Below, piece by piece: positions 52,295-59,378 of a stretch of 64,000 nucleotides of DNA (position 1 is the first letter of the stretch; each line of letters begins with the position of its first letter). Both the position numbers and the translations under genes were made by a program. The stretch is from positions 62,001-126,000 of IMG/VR virus record IMGVR_UViG_3300021963_000034; one strand, 5' to 3'. This DNA comes from a virus. Below the pieces are notes generated by a model. That model was not told where the DNA came from. It did not search any database and saw nothing but the letters and a program-made list of their open reading frames with translations.

Positions 52295-52684
52295 ATGAAA
52301 ACTGTGTTTAAAAATAAACTATACAAAAACTCCGCTATTGAAATCCGAAGATCTGATAAAGATGAAGGAGGGTGGGGAGTTTTTGCTCGCAGAAACATTA
52401 AAAAACATTCTATTTTGGAGCAATCTCCTGTGATTGTTGTTGACATTGAAAGAATATCTCAAATCTCACAATGTTACAAATATTCCTATGGATTTGATCA
52501 AGAAAATGTAATGATTGGAATGGGATTTGCTGGATTTTATAATCATTCTCCTAATCCAAATGCAGAATGGAGAGATGATCGTGTTAATATGATCATGGAA
52601 CATTATGCTTGCAGAGATATTCTCGCTGGAGAAGAAATTTGTATTAACTATGGTGAAGAGAACGTTGACTTTGAGGTTAAATAG
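52295..52684 (+). CDS. SET-domain protein (putative lysine methyltransferase)
   Basis: 129 residues with SET hallmarks: GGWGVFARRNIKKHSI (25-40), the SAM/active-site motif FYNHSPNPNAEWR (81-93, NHSxxPN) and GEEICINYGEEN (112-123). A stand-alone SET of this size would methylate lysine in a protein. In a phage the target could be a host transcription or ribosomal protein. The post-SET zinc cysteines are absent. It starts seven bases after the secreted protein gene. Confidence 0.83.
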   Translation: MKTVFKNKLYKNSAIEIRRSDKDEGGWGVFARRNIKKHSILEQSPVIVVDIERISQISQCYKYSYGFDQENVMIGMGFAGFYNHSPNPNAEWRDDRVNMIMEHYACRDILAGEEICINYGEENVDFEVK

Positions 52685-52705
52685 TAAATAGAATAGGAGA
52701 AAACT

Positions 52706-52870
52706 ATGGTTGTTCTATTTGCATCAACCATTATTTCTTGTAGTGATGCATTGACACTTATCAATCGTCTCACCAGAGTTGTGGGATTAACTGAAGTTCA
52801 AAGAACTGAAATAGTACAAGAAATCCGCAAAGTTGTTCCTTCCTGTCCCGTTAAAGTGGTGAAAAAATGA
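52706..52870 (+). CDS. small hypothetical protein
   Basis: 54 residues, MVVLFASTIISCSDALTLIN, with a hydrophobic opening that may be a short signal or membrane anchor and a helical remainder (TEVQRTEIVQEIRKVV). AGGAGA lies eight bases upstream as a ribosome-binding site. It overlaps the next gene by four bases (ATGA). Confidence 0.65.
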   Translation: MVVLFASTIISCSDALTLINRLTRVVGLTEVQRTEIVQEIRKVVPSCPVKVVKK

Positions 52871-53040
52871 ACGAAGAATCTCAAGTTGAAAAGTGGAATC
52901 GCGGATTGACCCTTTTTGAAGAAAGTGTTCTCAAACCAGATCCTGAACTTCGTAACTGTGCTCATAACCAAAAGTGCTATAATGAGCTTATGGCAGTTCG
53001 TGAGCAGGTCCTACAATATATCAAGACTCTAAGACAATGA
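52867..53040 (+). CDS. small hypothetical helical protein
   Basis: 57 residues, acidic and helical (NEESQVEKWNRGLTLFEE; VREQVLQYIKTLRQ), with two cysteines in the middle (NCAHNQKCYN). No family is recognised. It overlaps both neighbours by four bases, so it belongs to one translational chain. Confidence 0.65.
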   Translation: MNEESQVEKWNRGLTLFEESVLKPDPELRNCAHNQKCYNELMAVREQVLQYIKTLRQ

Positions 53041-53276
53041 GTTCTACATACATATACTTTATTATTTTCTTTTGTATTGCTTACTTGATCATTACTGATC
53101 AATCAGTAGCAAGAGGATTTTATATGCTAACTCAACTTGCAAGAGTACAATACGAAAAGACAAAGTGGTGGATTCTACATAATCCAGCAAATCCGATTGT
53201 AAAGTATTTGATGTGGAGACGCTCAAATCAACTTGCAAAGGAGTTGATGAAAGAGTTAGAATCAAGAAATAAATAA
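53037..53276 (+). CDS. small membrane protein
   Basis: 79 residues with one N-terminal membrane segment (residues about 4-20, TYIYFIIFFCIAYLIIT), then a basic cytoplasmic tail (VKYLMWRRSNQLAKELMKE). Topology predicts the N-terminus outside and the tail inside. No function is recognised. Confidence 0.68.
   Translation: MSSTYIYFIIFFCIAYLIITDQSVARGFYMLTQLARVQYEKTKWWILHNPANPIVKYLMWRRSNQLAKELMKELESRNK
53270..53276 (+). promoter_or_regulatory. late promoter box ATAAATA in the early-type block
   Basis: Overlaps the stop codon of the membrane protein gene, 20 bases before the ATG at 53297. It suggests that the 53297 gene is also expressed late. Confidence 0.6.
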
Positions 53277-53296
53277 TCATTATCTGAATAATACAT

Positions 53297-53614
53297 ATGC
53301 TCTCCACGCAGTATCGGTTGAGATTAGAAGAGATTTGCAATAAAATTGTAAGTGGCGAATCAGTAGAACTATCAGAAATGATATGGGCAGAAAAACTTGC
53401 AAAGGCAAATCGTTCTGCTGCAACAATGCTGAGACAAGCAAGACGCCGTGCTGCAAATCCAGAAATGACCGAAGACAGTTTGGATGGATTCTTAAATGCT
53501 TTAGATTTAGGTGATCCAGACCCATCAAATCATCGTAGTAGATTTGCGGGCGCTGATGATATTATTGATTTCTTTACTGGAGACAAACCTGAAGATTGGA
53601 AACAAAGAGACTGA
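53297..53614 (+). CDS. conserved cyanophage protein, function unknown
   Basis: 105 residues: a basic helical middle (AKANRSAATMLRQARRRAAN) and an acidic tail (ADDIIDFFTGDKPEDW). I recall this charge-split protein as widely conserved in T4-like cyanophages. Nucleic-acid contact is possible. Its stop shares one base with the next start (TGATG). Confidence 0.72.
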   Translation: MLSTQYRLRLEEICNKIVSGESVELSEMIWAEKLAKANRSAATMLRQARRRAANPEMTEDSLDGFLNALDLGDPDPSNHRSRFAGADDIIDFFTGDKPEDWKQRD

Positions 53615-53835
53615 TGAAATACTTATTTTTGCTTTTGCCATTTGCAACTCTTCCCGCAAGTGCTATTACTTGGAAAGAGTTTTGGGAACCTTTTGAACCA
53701 AGAGTTTATTATAGAGAACCAATCTGCACTGAGGTTGTTTATCGTGAAGAATATGTACCAGGAAATAGGTGGAGACCTGGATATGTAAGGTACTGGCAAG
53801 AAAGAGTAAGAGTTCCCTGTTCAATCTATAATTAA
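53614..53835 (+). CDS. secreted aromatic-rich small protein
   Basis: 73 residues. MKYLFLLLPFATLPASA is a signal peptide with cleavage after ASA. The mature 56 residues are unusually rich in W, Y, R and P (WKEFWEPFEPRVYYREP; RWRPGYVRYWQERV) and contain a pair of cysteines. It may be an envelope-acting peptide. No family is recognised. Confidence 0.68.
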   Translation: MKYLFLLLPFATLPASAITWKEFWEPFEPRVYYREPICTEVVYREEYVPGNRWRPGYVRYWQERVRVPCSIYN

Positions 53836-53900
53836 GTTGTATTAAGCAATCCACATAAACCTCCTAGATAGTGGTAGAATAGTAAGGTCATAAAAATGAA

Positions 53901-53939
53901 CTGAAAACTCTTTATTATGATATTCTTTGTGCGTGGAGG
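53901..53939 (+). promoter_or_regulatory. promoter-leader resembling the one at 51349-51380
   Basis: CTGAAAACTCT (53901-53911), TATGAT (53916-53921) and CTTTGTG then TGGAGGT recur in the same order as in the leader of the gene at 51390 (CTGAAAACTCT, TACAAT, CTTTGTGGAGGT). The -10 is 23 bases from the ATG at 53945. No good -35 is present. Confidence 0.6.
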
Positions 53940-53944
53940 TCATT

Positions 53945-54118
53945 ATGCACAATTTAATTTCTTACAATCAACTTGCTGGGTGGAAAAAAATAGGGAATAC
54001 GTTAGATGAGTTTATAGACCAGCACGAAATTATGAATTCCTACTTTGAATGTCTGACTGAATGTGATGAGGATACACAGAGTTGTAGAAAAATATGTAGA
54101 AAACTTTTGACTACATAG
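53945..54118 (+). CDS. small hypothetical cysteine-containing protein
   Basis: 57 residues, MHNLISYNQLAGWKKIGNTL, ending with a C-x3-C...C-x3-C pattern (YFECLTECDEDTQSCRKICR) that looks like a helical hairpin joined by metal or disulfides. TGGAGG seven bases upstream supports the start at 53945 over an upstream GTG. Confidence 0.68.
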   Translation: MHNLISYNQLAGWKKIGNTLDEFIDQHEIMNSYFECLTECDEDTQSCRKICRKLLTT

Positions 54119-54142
54119 ACTAGTTGAAAATCTGTCCACCTG

Positions 54143-54174
54143 CCCTTGACTTTCGCGGTCAAGGGTTTTATAGT
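54143..54174 (+). promoter_or_regulatory. terminator hairpin overlaid on a sigma70-type promoter
   Basis: CCCTTGAC (54143-54150) pairs with GTCAAGGG (54158-54165), followed by TTTT. The same bases supply the -35 TTGACT (54146-54151), and TATAGT (54169-54174) lies 17 bases on. The -10 is 23 bases from the ATG at 54198. Confidence 0.82.
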
Positions 54175-54197
54175 ATGTACATACAAATCCAAAAGCA

Positions 54198-54752
54198 ATG
54201 ACCTACACTGCAAAACTCAAAGTTTCTTTTGATACTGAATGGACTCCAAGTTATTCGTCTGGAATTTATGACGATGAAACTCTTCCTGAGGAGCATTATA
54301 CCTTTGAGATTCCTTGCGAAGACATTAACACCATTCAACTCTTCCGTTTCTTTGGAACTGTTGCCCGCACGATGGGACATAATGAAATTGGTATTATGAA
54401 AGGTGCTTGTTCACTTGCATTTAATGATATGCGAAGTGAAGAAGATATGCGTAAGATTTCGGAAGAGTTTGAACTGATGATGGCAGAGGATTATTCTAAA
54501 GAACTCCGTAGGTTGGAAGATGAGATTTATGATCTGAAAGCAAAACTGTCACGCTGTCAGCAACCTGATAATCCTCAATATACTGAAGAAGAAATGGATG
54601 CGATGACCTATCAAGAATGGAATGGTCTAACTCCTGGTTCTCCTGAAGCAGTTGAGAAGGGTTGTAAGTGTCCTGTAATGGATAATGAAGAAATGCCCGA
54701 AGAGAGGAAATGGGTAAATGCTGATTGTCCTATTCACGGTAAAGCAAAATGA
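54198..54752 (+). CDS. hypothetical protein with coiled coil and C-terminal metal-site-like motif
   Basis: 184 residues. The beta-rich N-terminal half (TAKLKVSFDTEWTPSYSS) is followed by a coiled coil (about 99-118, KELRRLEDEIYDLKAKLSRC) and then C156, C158, C177 and H180, a possible zinc site (CKCP...DCPIHG). The family is unknown. It is first in a run of genes joined by four-base overlaps and led by the promoter at 54146. Confidence 0.72.
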   Translation: MTYTAKLKVSFDTEWTPSYSSGIYDDETLPEEHYTFEIPCEDINTIQLFRFFGTVARTMGHNEIGIMKGACSLAFNDMRSEEDMRKISEEFELMMAEDYSKELRRLEDEIYDLKAKLSRCQQPDNPQYTEEEMDAMTYQEWNGLTPGSPEAVEKGCKCPVMDNEEMPEERKWVNADCPIHGKAK

Positions 54753-54943
54753 CTGAACGAGCACAAGAGTTTATGAACGCAGTATGGGAGCACCGAAACA
54801 ATGGTGCTGATACTGAAGAAAAGTTAGTTGCTGCTATTCTTTGTCTTGCTGCAGAAAAAGTGCAGTTCTTTACGGCTCAAGATGGCAGAATTGTTTTGGA
54901 TAAAAATGATATGTTGCAACTTGCAGAGGAACTTAATCAATGA
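54749..54943 (+). CDS. small hypothetical protein
   Basis: 64 residues, helical and acidic: MTERAQEFMNAVWEHRNNGA, LVAAILCLAAEKVQF. It overlaps both neighbours by four bases (ATGA), typical of tight phage early operons. No function is recognised. Confidence 0.68.
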   Translation: MTERAQEFMNAVWEHRNNGADTEEKLVAAILCLAAEKVQFFTAQDGRIVLDKNDMLQLAEELNQ

Positions 54944-55209
54944 ACCTGATTAATTTTAAGCATCGTGAAGACTTTGGACATGAGTGGTATGTCCAAGTTC
55001 TCACTGTGAAGGATTGGACTTTGCTTCAAGCATCCGTAAGTTGGAATGATTATCCTGGTTGGCCTTATATTCAAATCAAATCAGGTACTGGTTCCACATT
55101 GAGTATTATGTTCTGGGCATATAAGTTTGGTTTTGATATTGGTATTATTGAACGCACTTGGAGGTGGGATAGGTGTGATGACTGGCAAGAAACTGGAGAT
55201 GGAGTATGA
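54940..55209 (+). CDS. small hypothetical aromatic-rich protein
   Basis: 89 residues with many tryptophans (HEWYVQVLTVKDWTLLQ; RTWRWDRCDDWQ), beta-prone. No family is recognised. Four-base overlaps on both sides. Confidence 0.68.
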   Translation: MNLINFKHREDFGHEWYVQVLTVKDWTLLQASVSWNDYPGWPYIQIKSGTGSTLSIMFWAYKFGFDIGIIERTWRWDRCDDWQETGDGV

Positions 55210-55394
55210 GTGTGGAAAAAGTAAAGTTTGTAAGTATCACCAGAACTATTGATGACCGCAAAGGTATTCATTATCTTGATGCTATTGATGAGAATGGACA
55301 TCACTGGGTAGCAGAAATGGATAATAAACAAGAGAAATGGTTAGTGTATACTAAACTGTGGACTAGAGACCCCCAACATCCTTATGACTTATGA
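55206..55394 (+). CDS. small hypothetical protein
   Basis: 62 residues, beta-rich: VEKVKFVSITRTIDDRKGI, HHWVAEMDNKQEKWLVYTK. It reads as a small SH3-like or OB-like barrel, but no family is recognised. Four-base overlaps with both neighbours. Confidence 0.67.
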   Translation: MSVEKVKFVSITRTIDDRKGIHYLDAIDENGHHWVAEMDNKQEKWLVYTKLWTRDPQHPYDL

Positions 55395-55609
55395 AAAACT
55401 ACCGCATCAAAAAAGTAACAGACGGACACTCAACCAGATATTACCCACAGCACAAAAGATTTGGATTGTTTTGGTGTAATCTATTTGTAGACGAATATAG
55501 GGATGGTGATTATTCTACATTTGAAGAAGCACAGTGGCACCTTTGTAACTATTTGAGAGAACCTGTGATAGAATATTTGTCCTTTGATTGTGATTGTGGA
55601 GAAAACTGA
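55391..55609 (+). CDS. small hypothetical protein
   Basis: 72 residues: basic start (MKNYRIKKVTDGHSTRYYPQ), then an acidic end with a C-x-C (FDCDCGEN). The frame FEEAQWHLCNYL is a short helix. No family is recognised. Its stop shares a base with the next start (TGATG). Confidence 0.66.
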   Translation: MKNYRIKKVTDGHSTRYYPQHKRFGLFWCNLFVDEYRDGDYSTFEEAQWHLCNYLREPVIEYLSFDCDCGEN

Positions 55610-55710
55610 TGACTGAATGTGTGTCTGACCCTACAACTTGGATTGATGTTGCCCAACTTGCAGTTTTTATGGTTCCTGTTTCTATTTTTCTTTGGAGAGT
55701 ATCACAATAA
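55609..55710 (+). CDS. tiny single-pass membrane peptide
   Basis: 33 residues: a polar head (MTECVSDPTTWIDV) and one membrane segment (LAVFMVPVSIFLW) ending WRVSQ. One-base overlaps with both neighbours (TGATG before, TAATG after) support it as a real gene. Small phage membrane peptides can inhibit host machinery, but nothing specific is shown. Confidence 0.6.
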   Translation: MTECVSDPTTWIDVAQLAVFMVPVSIFLWRVSQ

Positions 55711-55925
55711 TGACCGACCTTAAACTCTGTAAGGATTGTAAGCACTACAAGAAAGATTGGAATGCTCGTTTTACTGGATTTGGAGATACTCTTGATACTT
55801 GCCATAATCCAGTATTGAGTGAAAATCTGGTGACTGGAAAAGTCAAAGGTGGTCGTTTTTGTGATATGATGAGAAAGGAATGGGGTAAATGTGGTCCTGA
55901 TGGTAAGTATTGGGAGGCACGATAA
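55710..55925 (+). CDS. small zinc-ribbon-like protein
   Basis: 71 residues with C7-x2-C10, C31, C51 and C61: LCKDCKHYKKDW, TCHNPVLS, RFCDMMRKEWGKCGPDGKYW. Proteins with this layout are common in phage early regions and may bind zinc. ATG 55710 overlaps the previous stop by one base and is preferred over an upstream start. Confidence 0.72.
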   Translation: MTDLKLCKDCKHYKKDWNARFTGFGDTLDTCHNPVLSENLVTGKVKGGRFCDMMRKEWGKCGPDGKYWEAR

Positions 55926-56119
55926 TGTATAATGACGACGATAGCACACCATCATTTTTTATTCTTATTGCTATCACTGCTATATTCTTTGTGGGTTATG
56001 GTATTGGATTTACTATGGGAGAACAATTCTCACAACAAGAAACAATCAATTTTTGTGTAGAAAAACCTGCTGATTGTAAAACCAAGTATGATTATTTCAA
56101 ACTGGAGGCACGGAAATGA
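55925..56119 (+). CDS. small membrane protein, paralogous in its tail to 62016-62192
   Basis: 64 residues with one membrane segment (FFILIAITAIFFVGYGIGF), then a tail INFCVEKPADCKTKYDYFKL. The tail matches IVFCVENPTKCKTEYLKL of the gene at 62016, so the two are paralogues at their C-termini. The cysteine pair may form a disulfide or bind a metal. Confidence 0.68.
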   Translation: MYNDDDSTPSFFILIAITAIFFVGYGIGFTMGEQFSQQETINFCVEKPADCKTKYDYFKLEARK

Positions 56120-56283
56120 GTTCTTATATTTCGTGTTATAATCAGGAAACAAGAGAACTGGAACACTACAAGGTTTCTTATGATGTTTCTGTGTATATCC
56201 AACAACTGGAAAATGAAATCAAGTATGGTTCTGGTGGTGTGAAACGACTTTATCCTTTTAGATTTGGAGATGCACGGAAATAA
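56116..56283 (+). CDS. small hypothetical protein
   Basis: 55 residues: MSSYISCYNQETRELEHYKV, a short helix (VSVYIQQLENEIKYG) and a basic end (GVKRLYPFRFGDARK). Its four-base overlap with the previous gene and one-base overlap with the next (TAATG) argue that it is translated. Confidence 0.63.
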   Translation: MSSYISCYNQETRELEHYKVSYDVSVYIQQLENEIKYGSGGVKRLYPFRFGDARK

Positions 56284-56486
56284 TGAAAGTTTATGATTAC
56301 CGAATTGTAGAAGACCTTAATTTAAAAACTTTGAAACCTTATTTTTACATTCAATCTTATAGTATTAAGGACCAAAAGTATTTCCTTTATTCAGATGCTA
56401 CATTCCAAACACTTCAAGAAGCACAAGAAGCAATACGACTACTGAGAAAATACAACGAACCTGTGTATCATTATGTTGAGGATTGA
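56283..56486 (+). CDS. small hypothetical protein
   Basis: 67 residues, tyrosine-rich (MKVYDYRIVEDLNLKTLKPY; IQSYSIKDQKYFLYSD), ending with a helix (TLQEAQEAIRLLRKY). No family is recognised. Starts with a one-base overlap. Confidence 0.65.
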   Translation: MKVYDYRIVEDLNLKTLKPYFYIQSYSIKDQKYFLYSDATFQTLQEAQEAIRLLRKYNEPVYHYVED

Positions 56487-56487
56487 A

Positions 56488-56661
56488 ATGATTGAAACTA
56501 AACCAATTACGAACAGAAGACCAACAAAAGAAGATGCTAATGGATTTGGGTTAGTTCAGTATTATCGTAATGATTTTGGTGTGTGGGGATATGATTACTG
56601 GTATAATGTAAAAACGGATGGTTGGGCACACACATCAAATTGGAGACCTCAAAATGATTGA
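56488..56661 (+). CDS. small hypothetical protein
   Basis: 57 residues: MIETKPITNRRPTKEDANGF then aromatic beta-like sequence (YYRNDFGVWGYDYWYNV). The ATG at 56488 directly follows the previous stop; an earlier in-frame ATG at 56473 would overlap by 14 bases and cannot be excluded. It overlaps the next gene by eight bases. Confidence 0.63.
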   Translation: MIETKPITNRRPTKEDANGFGLVQYYRNDFGVWGYDYWYNVKTDGWAHTSNWRPQND

Positions 56662-56830
56662 AATTGAAAAGCAGTATAAACTCACACTCACAGAAGACCA
56701 AGCACGACAACTTTATGAACTTTTACGAACTGAAAAAGATTGTGGTGGATTGGGAAGTGATGGAAGATTGTCTGATTTGAGAACAATACATAATGAACTG
56801 AGAGTACTCTTTGATAATGGAATACGATGA
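56654..56830 (+). CDS. small hypothetical helical protein
   Basis: 58 residues: IEIEKQYKLTLTEDQARQLY, mostly helix, with a glycine break (CGGLGSDGRLSDL). The pattern LTEDQARQLYELL resembles small regulators, but nothing is specific. Overlaps eight bases before and four after. Confidence 0.63.
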   Translation: MIEIEKQYKLTLTEDQARQLYELLRTEKDCGGLGSDGRLSDLRTIHNELRVLFDNGIR

Positions 56831-57384
56831 TTGAACCACAAGGAACGCTAAAAATAGGACCATCAGGGTATAAACTGGACCCAAAGAAACTTGCGAAAGC
56901 ACCTCAACACATTACTCCTTATTTGTTTCTTGGTGCATTTTATTACACCGAAGATTATGAGTATTTTGATAAAATCAAACCATACTTGGATATTCCAGAG
57001 AAACCTAAAACTTTGGATGAAATCAAACAAGAGTTTGATGAGAAGATTGATAAACTGATTGAGACAACAAAGTGGAATTTTGCCGTATCCAAAGAGAGAT
57101 CTGAATATCATTACGACAAAAAGTTTAGTAGGATTATTCAGGACTTTGAGTATGCAAAAGAGAATGGAAACTTTCCACTCAAACTAAAACTTACTTATGG
57201 AACTGGATTGAGTGCTGGTTCTTATGTAGAAAACTCTTTTGTAATCAAACAGGGAAATACTCATAAAGGTTATTATACGATTGGAAACCAACGATATTTC
57301 AGGTATTATATGAATGATAAACCGAATGTGATTGTTCGTTTCTTTATGAAAACTTGTCTTGGTTTTGTGTGGGTTGATGAATGA
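56827..57384 (+). CDS. hypothetical protein
   Basis: 185 residues, basic overall: QGTLKIGPSGYKLDPKKLAK at the start, a helical middle (LDEIKQEFDEKIDKLIETTK) and a beta-rich end (YFRYYMNDKPNVIVRF). No family is recognised. It is one of the larger proteins in this run and is linked to both neighbours by four-base overlaps. Confidence 0.65.
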   Translation: MIEPQGTLKIGPSGYKLDPKKLAKAPQHITPYLFLGAFYYTEDYEYFDKIKPYLDIPEKPKTLDEIKQEFDEKIDKLIETTKWNFAVSKERSEYHYDKKFSRIIQDFEYAKENGNFPLKLKLTYGTGLSAGSYVENSFVIKQGNTHKGYYTIGNQRYFRYYMNDKPNVIVRFFMKTCLGFVWVDE

Positions 57385-57611
57385 TGAAACTCACTAAACT
57401 AATTTTTGATTACTGGAAAATCTGGATGAGAGTTCCAGTAGAAACTAATATCTTTGGTTCTTATGATGAAGGACTTGGATTTTATGATTGGTATTGTATG
57501 ACCTTCTGGTATGCTCTCAATCACGATTGGTATAAGATGAATAATAAAATGTATGCTTATACTGGTTGTGAAGACCCTTATGTAGAACCCAGAGATTTTG
57601 AGGACACTTGA
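57381..57611 (+). CDS. small hypothetical aromatic-rich protein
   Basis: 76 residues with W- and Y-rich sequence (FDYWKIWMRVPVETNIFG; FYDWYCMTFWYALNHDWY). It may be amphipathic or membrane-associated. The start is ATGATG; either ATG could be used. It ends the 54.2-57.6 kb operon, just before a terminator/promoter element. Confidence 0.65.
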   Translation: MMKLTKLIFDYWKIWMRVPVETNIFGSYDEGLGFYDWYCMTFWYALNHDWYKMNNKMYAYTGCEDPYVEPRDFEDT

Positions 57612-57619
57612 AGAACTGG

Positions 57620-57659
57620 CACACTCCTCCTTGTGGTGGGGTGTGTTTGGTTGTATAAT
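57620..57659 (+). promoter_or_regulatory. terminator hairpin overlaid on a sigma70-type promoter
   Basis: CACACTCCTCC (57620-57630) pairs with GGTGGGGTGTG (57635-57645) with one wobble and one mismatch, then TTT. TTGTGG (57631-57636) in the loop and TATAAT (57654-57659) form a promoter with 17-base spacing. The -10 is 21 bases from the ATG at 57681. Confidence 0.78.
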
Positions 57660-57680
57660 AATCTTGTAAGCAACCAACCG

Positions 57681-57899
57681 ATGAATTACAAACTAATTCT
57701 TCACAGAGCAAAAATCGTTGTCTATGTGAGCATTACTCTTGTTCTACTCGCAATTGACTCAGTTTGGAAGGGTATTCGTTGGTTCTTTGAGTATCAAGTT
57801 TATGCCTTCACAGGTCTGTTTTATGAACCTTATCAGAACACAAGGTATTATTGTCGCAAGTATCTGAACCCTAAAACTTTGAAGTGGAATGACCGATGA
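57681..57899 (+). CDS. small membrane protein
   Basis: 72 residues: a basic N-terminus (MNYKLILHRAK) and one membrane segment (VVYVSITLVLLAIDSVW), then a Y- and R-rich tail (YRCRKYL-like, YYCRKYLNPKTLKW). ATG 57681 fits the promoter spacing; the longer frame upstream runs through the hairpin and is rejected. It overlaps the next gene by four bases. Confidence 0.67.
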   Translation: MNYKLILHRAKIVVYVSITLVLLAIDSVWKGIRWFFEYQVYAFTGLFYEPYQNTRYYCRKYLNPKTLKWNDR

Positions 57900-58081
57900 C
57901 CTACACAATCACAAAGCAAATTACAATTCACAACGACAAGGATGGTTGGGAATTTGTCTTCACAACTGATGAATATGGAACTGTAGGTGTTCAGGGCACT
58001 AATGGACCAACATTTCAAACCACACACATTCCCAAAGATTGTATTCCATACTTTATTCATGCTCTGGAGCAACTGAAATGA
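57896..58081 (+). CDS. small hypothetical protein
   Basis: 61 residues, beta-rich: MTYTITKQITIHNDKDGWEF, then FTTDEYGTVGVQG and a short helix (YFIHALEQLK). No family is recognised. Four-base overlaps on both sides. Confidence 0.66.
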   Translation: MTYTITKQITIHNDKDGWEFVFTTDEYGTVGVQGTNGPTFQTTHIPKDCIPYFIHALEQLK

Positions 58082-58287
58082 CTAACAAGGAACAACTACA
58101 TCAAAATTTCCTAAAAGATTTCAAAGAACTTCTGGAGAAGTATGACGCAATCTTTCAAGTTTCTGATATTATTGATGGTTGTGTTCCCAGTATTGTCTTT
58201 CCTTCTTATTATGATTATGAGAATGATAGATTAGCAAGAGAATACAGCATTCTTGAAATTCCTAATTACATCAATTCACACCGATGA
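58078..58287 (+). CDS. small hypothetical protein
   Basis: 69 residues: MTNKEQLHQNFLKDFKELLE, an acidic helical start, then a mixed end (VPSIVFPSYYDYENDRLARE). ATG 58078 overlaps the previous stop (ATGA). Unrecognised. Confidence 0.65.
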   Translation: MTNKEQLHQNFLKDFKELLEKYDAIFQVSDIIDGCVPSIVFPSYYDYENDRLAREYSILEIPNYINSHR

Positions 58288-58613
58288 TTACCGCAACCGA
58301 ACTGCTAGAGTTTCTCACCAAAGCACAGAAAGTTTCTCCTTGTGGAGCAACCTTTCGTCAAATAGATGGAGGTTATTACATCACTCTCTATTGTGATTGG
58401 TATGATGATGGTATATATCACAAACAAAGTGTTTTTATTGATAACAAAGGTAATTCCACTTGGGATACTGGGGATTATGATTTTGGGACGATGAGTGGTA
58501 TTTTAGATGAGATGGTTGAGAGAGAAAAACAGAAAGAAATCAAAGAACAAAAACGACAAGAACTGATTGCTCGTTTGACTGATGAAGAAAAGGATTTGTT
58601 AGGTGTAAAATGA
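58284..58613 (+). CDS. hypothetical protein
   Basis: 109 residues: helical start (ITATELLEFLTKAQKVS), a beta-sheet middle (YYITLYCDWYDDGIYHKQ), and a charged C-terminal helix (MVEREKQKEIKEQKRQELIA). No family is recognised. Linked by four-base overlaps. Confidence 0.66.
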   Translation: MITATELLEFLTKAQKVSPCGATFRQIDGGYYITLYCDWYDDGIYHKQSVFIDNKGNSTWDTGDYDFGTMSGILDEMVEREKQKEIKEQKRQELIARLTDEEKDLLGVK

Positions 58614-58783
58614 CTAAAATCAAATCTAAATTCAAAGAAAATCCATTTCATATTGTAAGTAAAGAGCATTTGGTTGAAGTGTGGTTAGGAGAACCTAATG
58701 ATGCTGAGAGTGATTACATTCTCTCTATTGATAAATTTTGGTTGCCTGAATTGATTACCAAACTTAAAGAAGTAAGATTATGA
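58610..58783 (+). CDS. small hypothetical protein
   Basis: 57 residues: a basic start (MTKIKSKFKENPFHIVSK), then VEVWLGEPNDAESDY and a helix (PELITKLKEVRL). The four-base overlaps with both neighbours support it. No function is recognised. Confidence 0.64.
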   Translation: MTKIKSKFKENPFHIVSKEHLVEVWLGEPNDAESDYILSIDKFWLPELITKLKEVRL

Positions 58784-59082
58784 CTGACCGAATTCAAGTA
58801 AAAGAAACCAAAAGAGTTTATTGGGAATTTGAAGGTTCCCTTGAAGATATTATTTCCAAACTTCAATCTGCATTAGATGAAGGTTGGGAAGGTATTGATA
58901 TGGAATACGAACAATATGACGGTTATCAAGAGTATTATCTCTACAAGCATCGTCCCGAAACCGACAAAGAGTATGCGAAACGAATGAAAGAACGGGAAAA
59001 GAAAAAAGCAGCAGAACTCAAAGCAAAAGAACGCAGACGCAAAGAGTATGAGAAACTGAAAAAGGAGTTTGGGGACACTTGA
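58780..59082 (+). CDS. hypothetical protein with charged C-terminal helix
   Basis: 100 residues. The N-terminal half (VYWEFEGSLEDIISKLQSAL, 14-33) looks like a small beta-alpha domain; the last 40 residues are a lysine/glutamate helix (KEREKKKAAELKAKERRR) that could be a coiled coil or bind nucleic acid. It ends the 57.7-59.1 kb operon. Confidence 0.66.
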   Translation: MTDRIQVKETKRVYWEFEGSLEDIISKLQSALDEGWEGIDMEYEQYDGYQEYYLYKHRPETDKEYAKRMKEREKKKAAELKAKERRRKEYEKLKKEFGDT

Positions 59083-59094
59083 TGAACTGGCACA

Positions 59095-59130
59095 CAGAGG
59101 GTTCCACCACCCTCTGTTTCGTTGTATAAT
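59095..59130 (+). promoter_or_regulatory. terminator hairpin overlaid on a promoter
   Basis: CAGAGGGT (59095-59102), loop TCCACC, ACCCTCTG (59109-59116), then TTT. TATAAT (59125-59130) follows; the -35 (TTCCAC, 59102-59107, 17-base spacing) is weak. The -10 is 29 bases from the ATG at 59160. Confidence 0.72.
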
Positions 59131-59159
59131 AACCTCATACACAACAGAGGTTCTTCCAA

Positions 59160-59378
59160 ATGGGTCTTGATATGTTCCTTTATGCTGACCTTTCTCCACA
59201 AGCACAAGTAATTGTAGATGCTTATGAGAACACTACTGATAAGTATAAAGCACTTGCTGATGTTCTTCGTGCTCTTGCAAAACAAAGCACTTTTGCCGAC
59301 ACTAGAGTTGGTGTAACGGAAAAGGTGGTTCTTGTTGATGACATTCTCAAAATCGCAACTGAACTGGAGCAAATCTGA
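59160..59378 (+). CDS. small hypothetical protein
   Basis: 72 residues, helical: MGLDMFLYADLSPQAQVIVD, ending in a short amphipathic helix (VLVDDILKIATELEQI). No family is recognised. Its stop shares one base with the next start (TGATGG). Confidence 0.66.
   Translation: MGLDMFLYADLSPQAQVIVDAYENTTDKYKALADVLRALAKQSTFADTRVGVTEKVVLVDDILKIATELEQI

Noticed and set aside
55515-55955. A 146-residue minus-strand ORF in the small-gene block
   Set aside because: It covers four well-linked plus-strand genes with overlapping start/stop codons; the minus frame is a shadow.
57633-57680. Longer N-terminus for the membrane protein at 57681
   Set aside because: The extra codons run through a terminator/promoter element; the ATG at 57681 fits the promoter spacing seen elsewhere.
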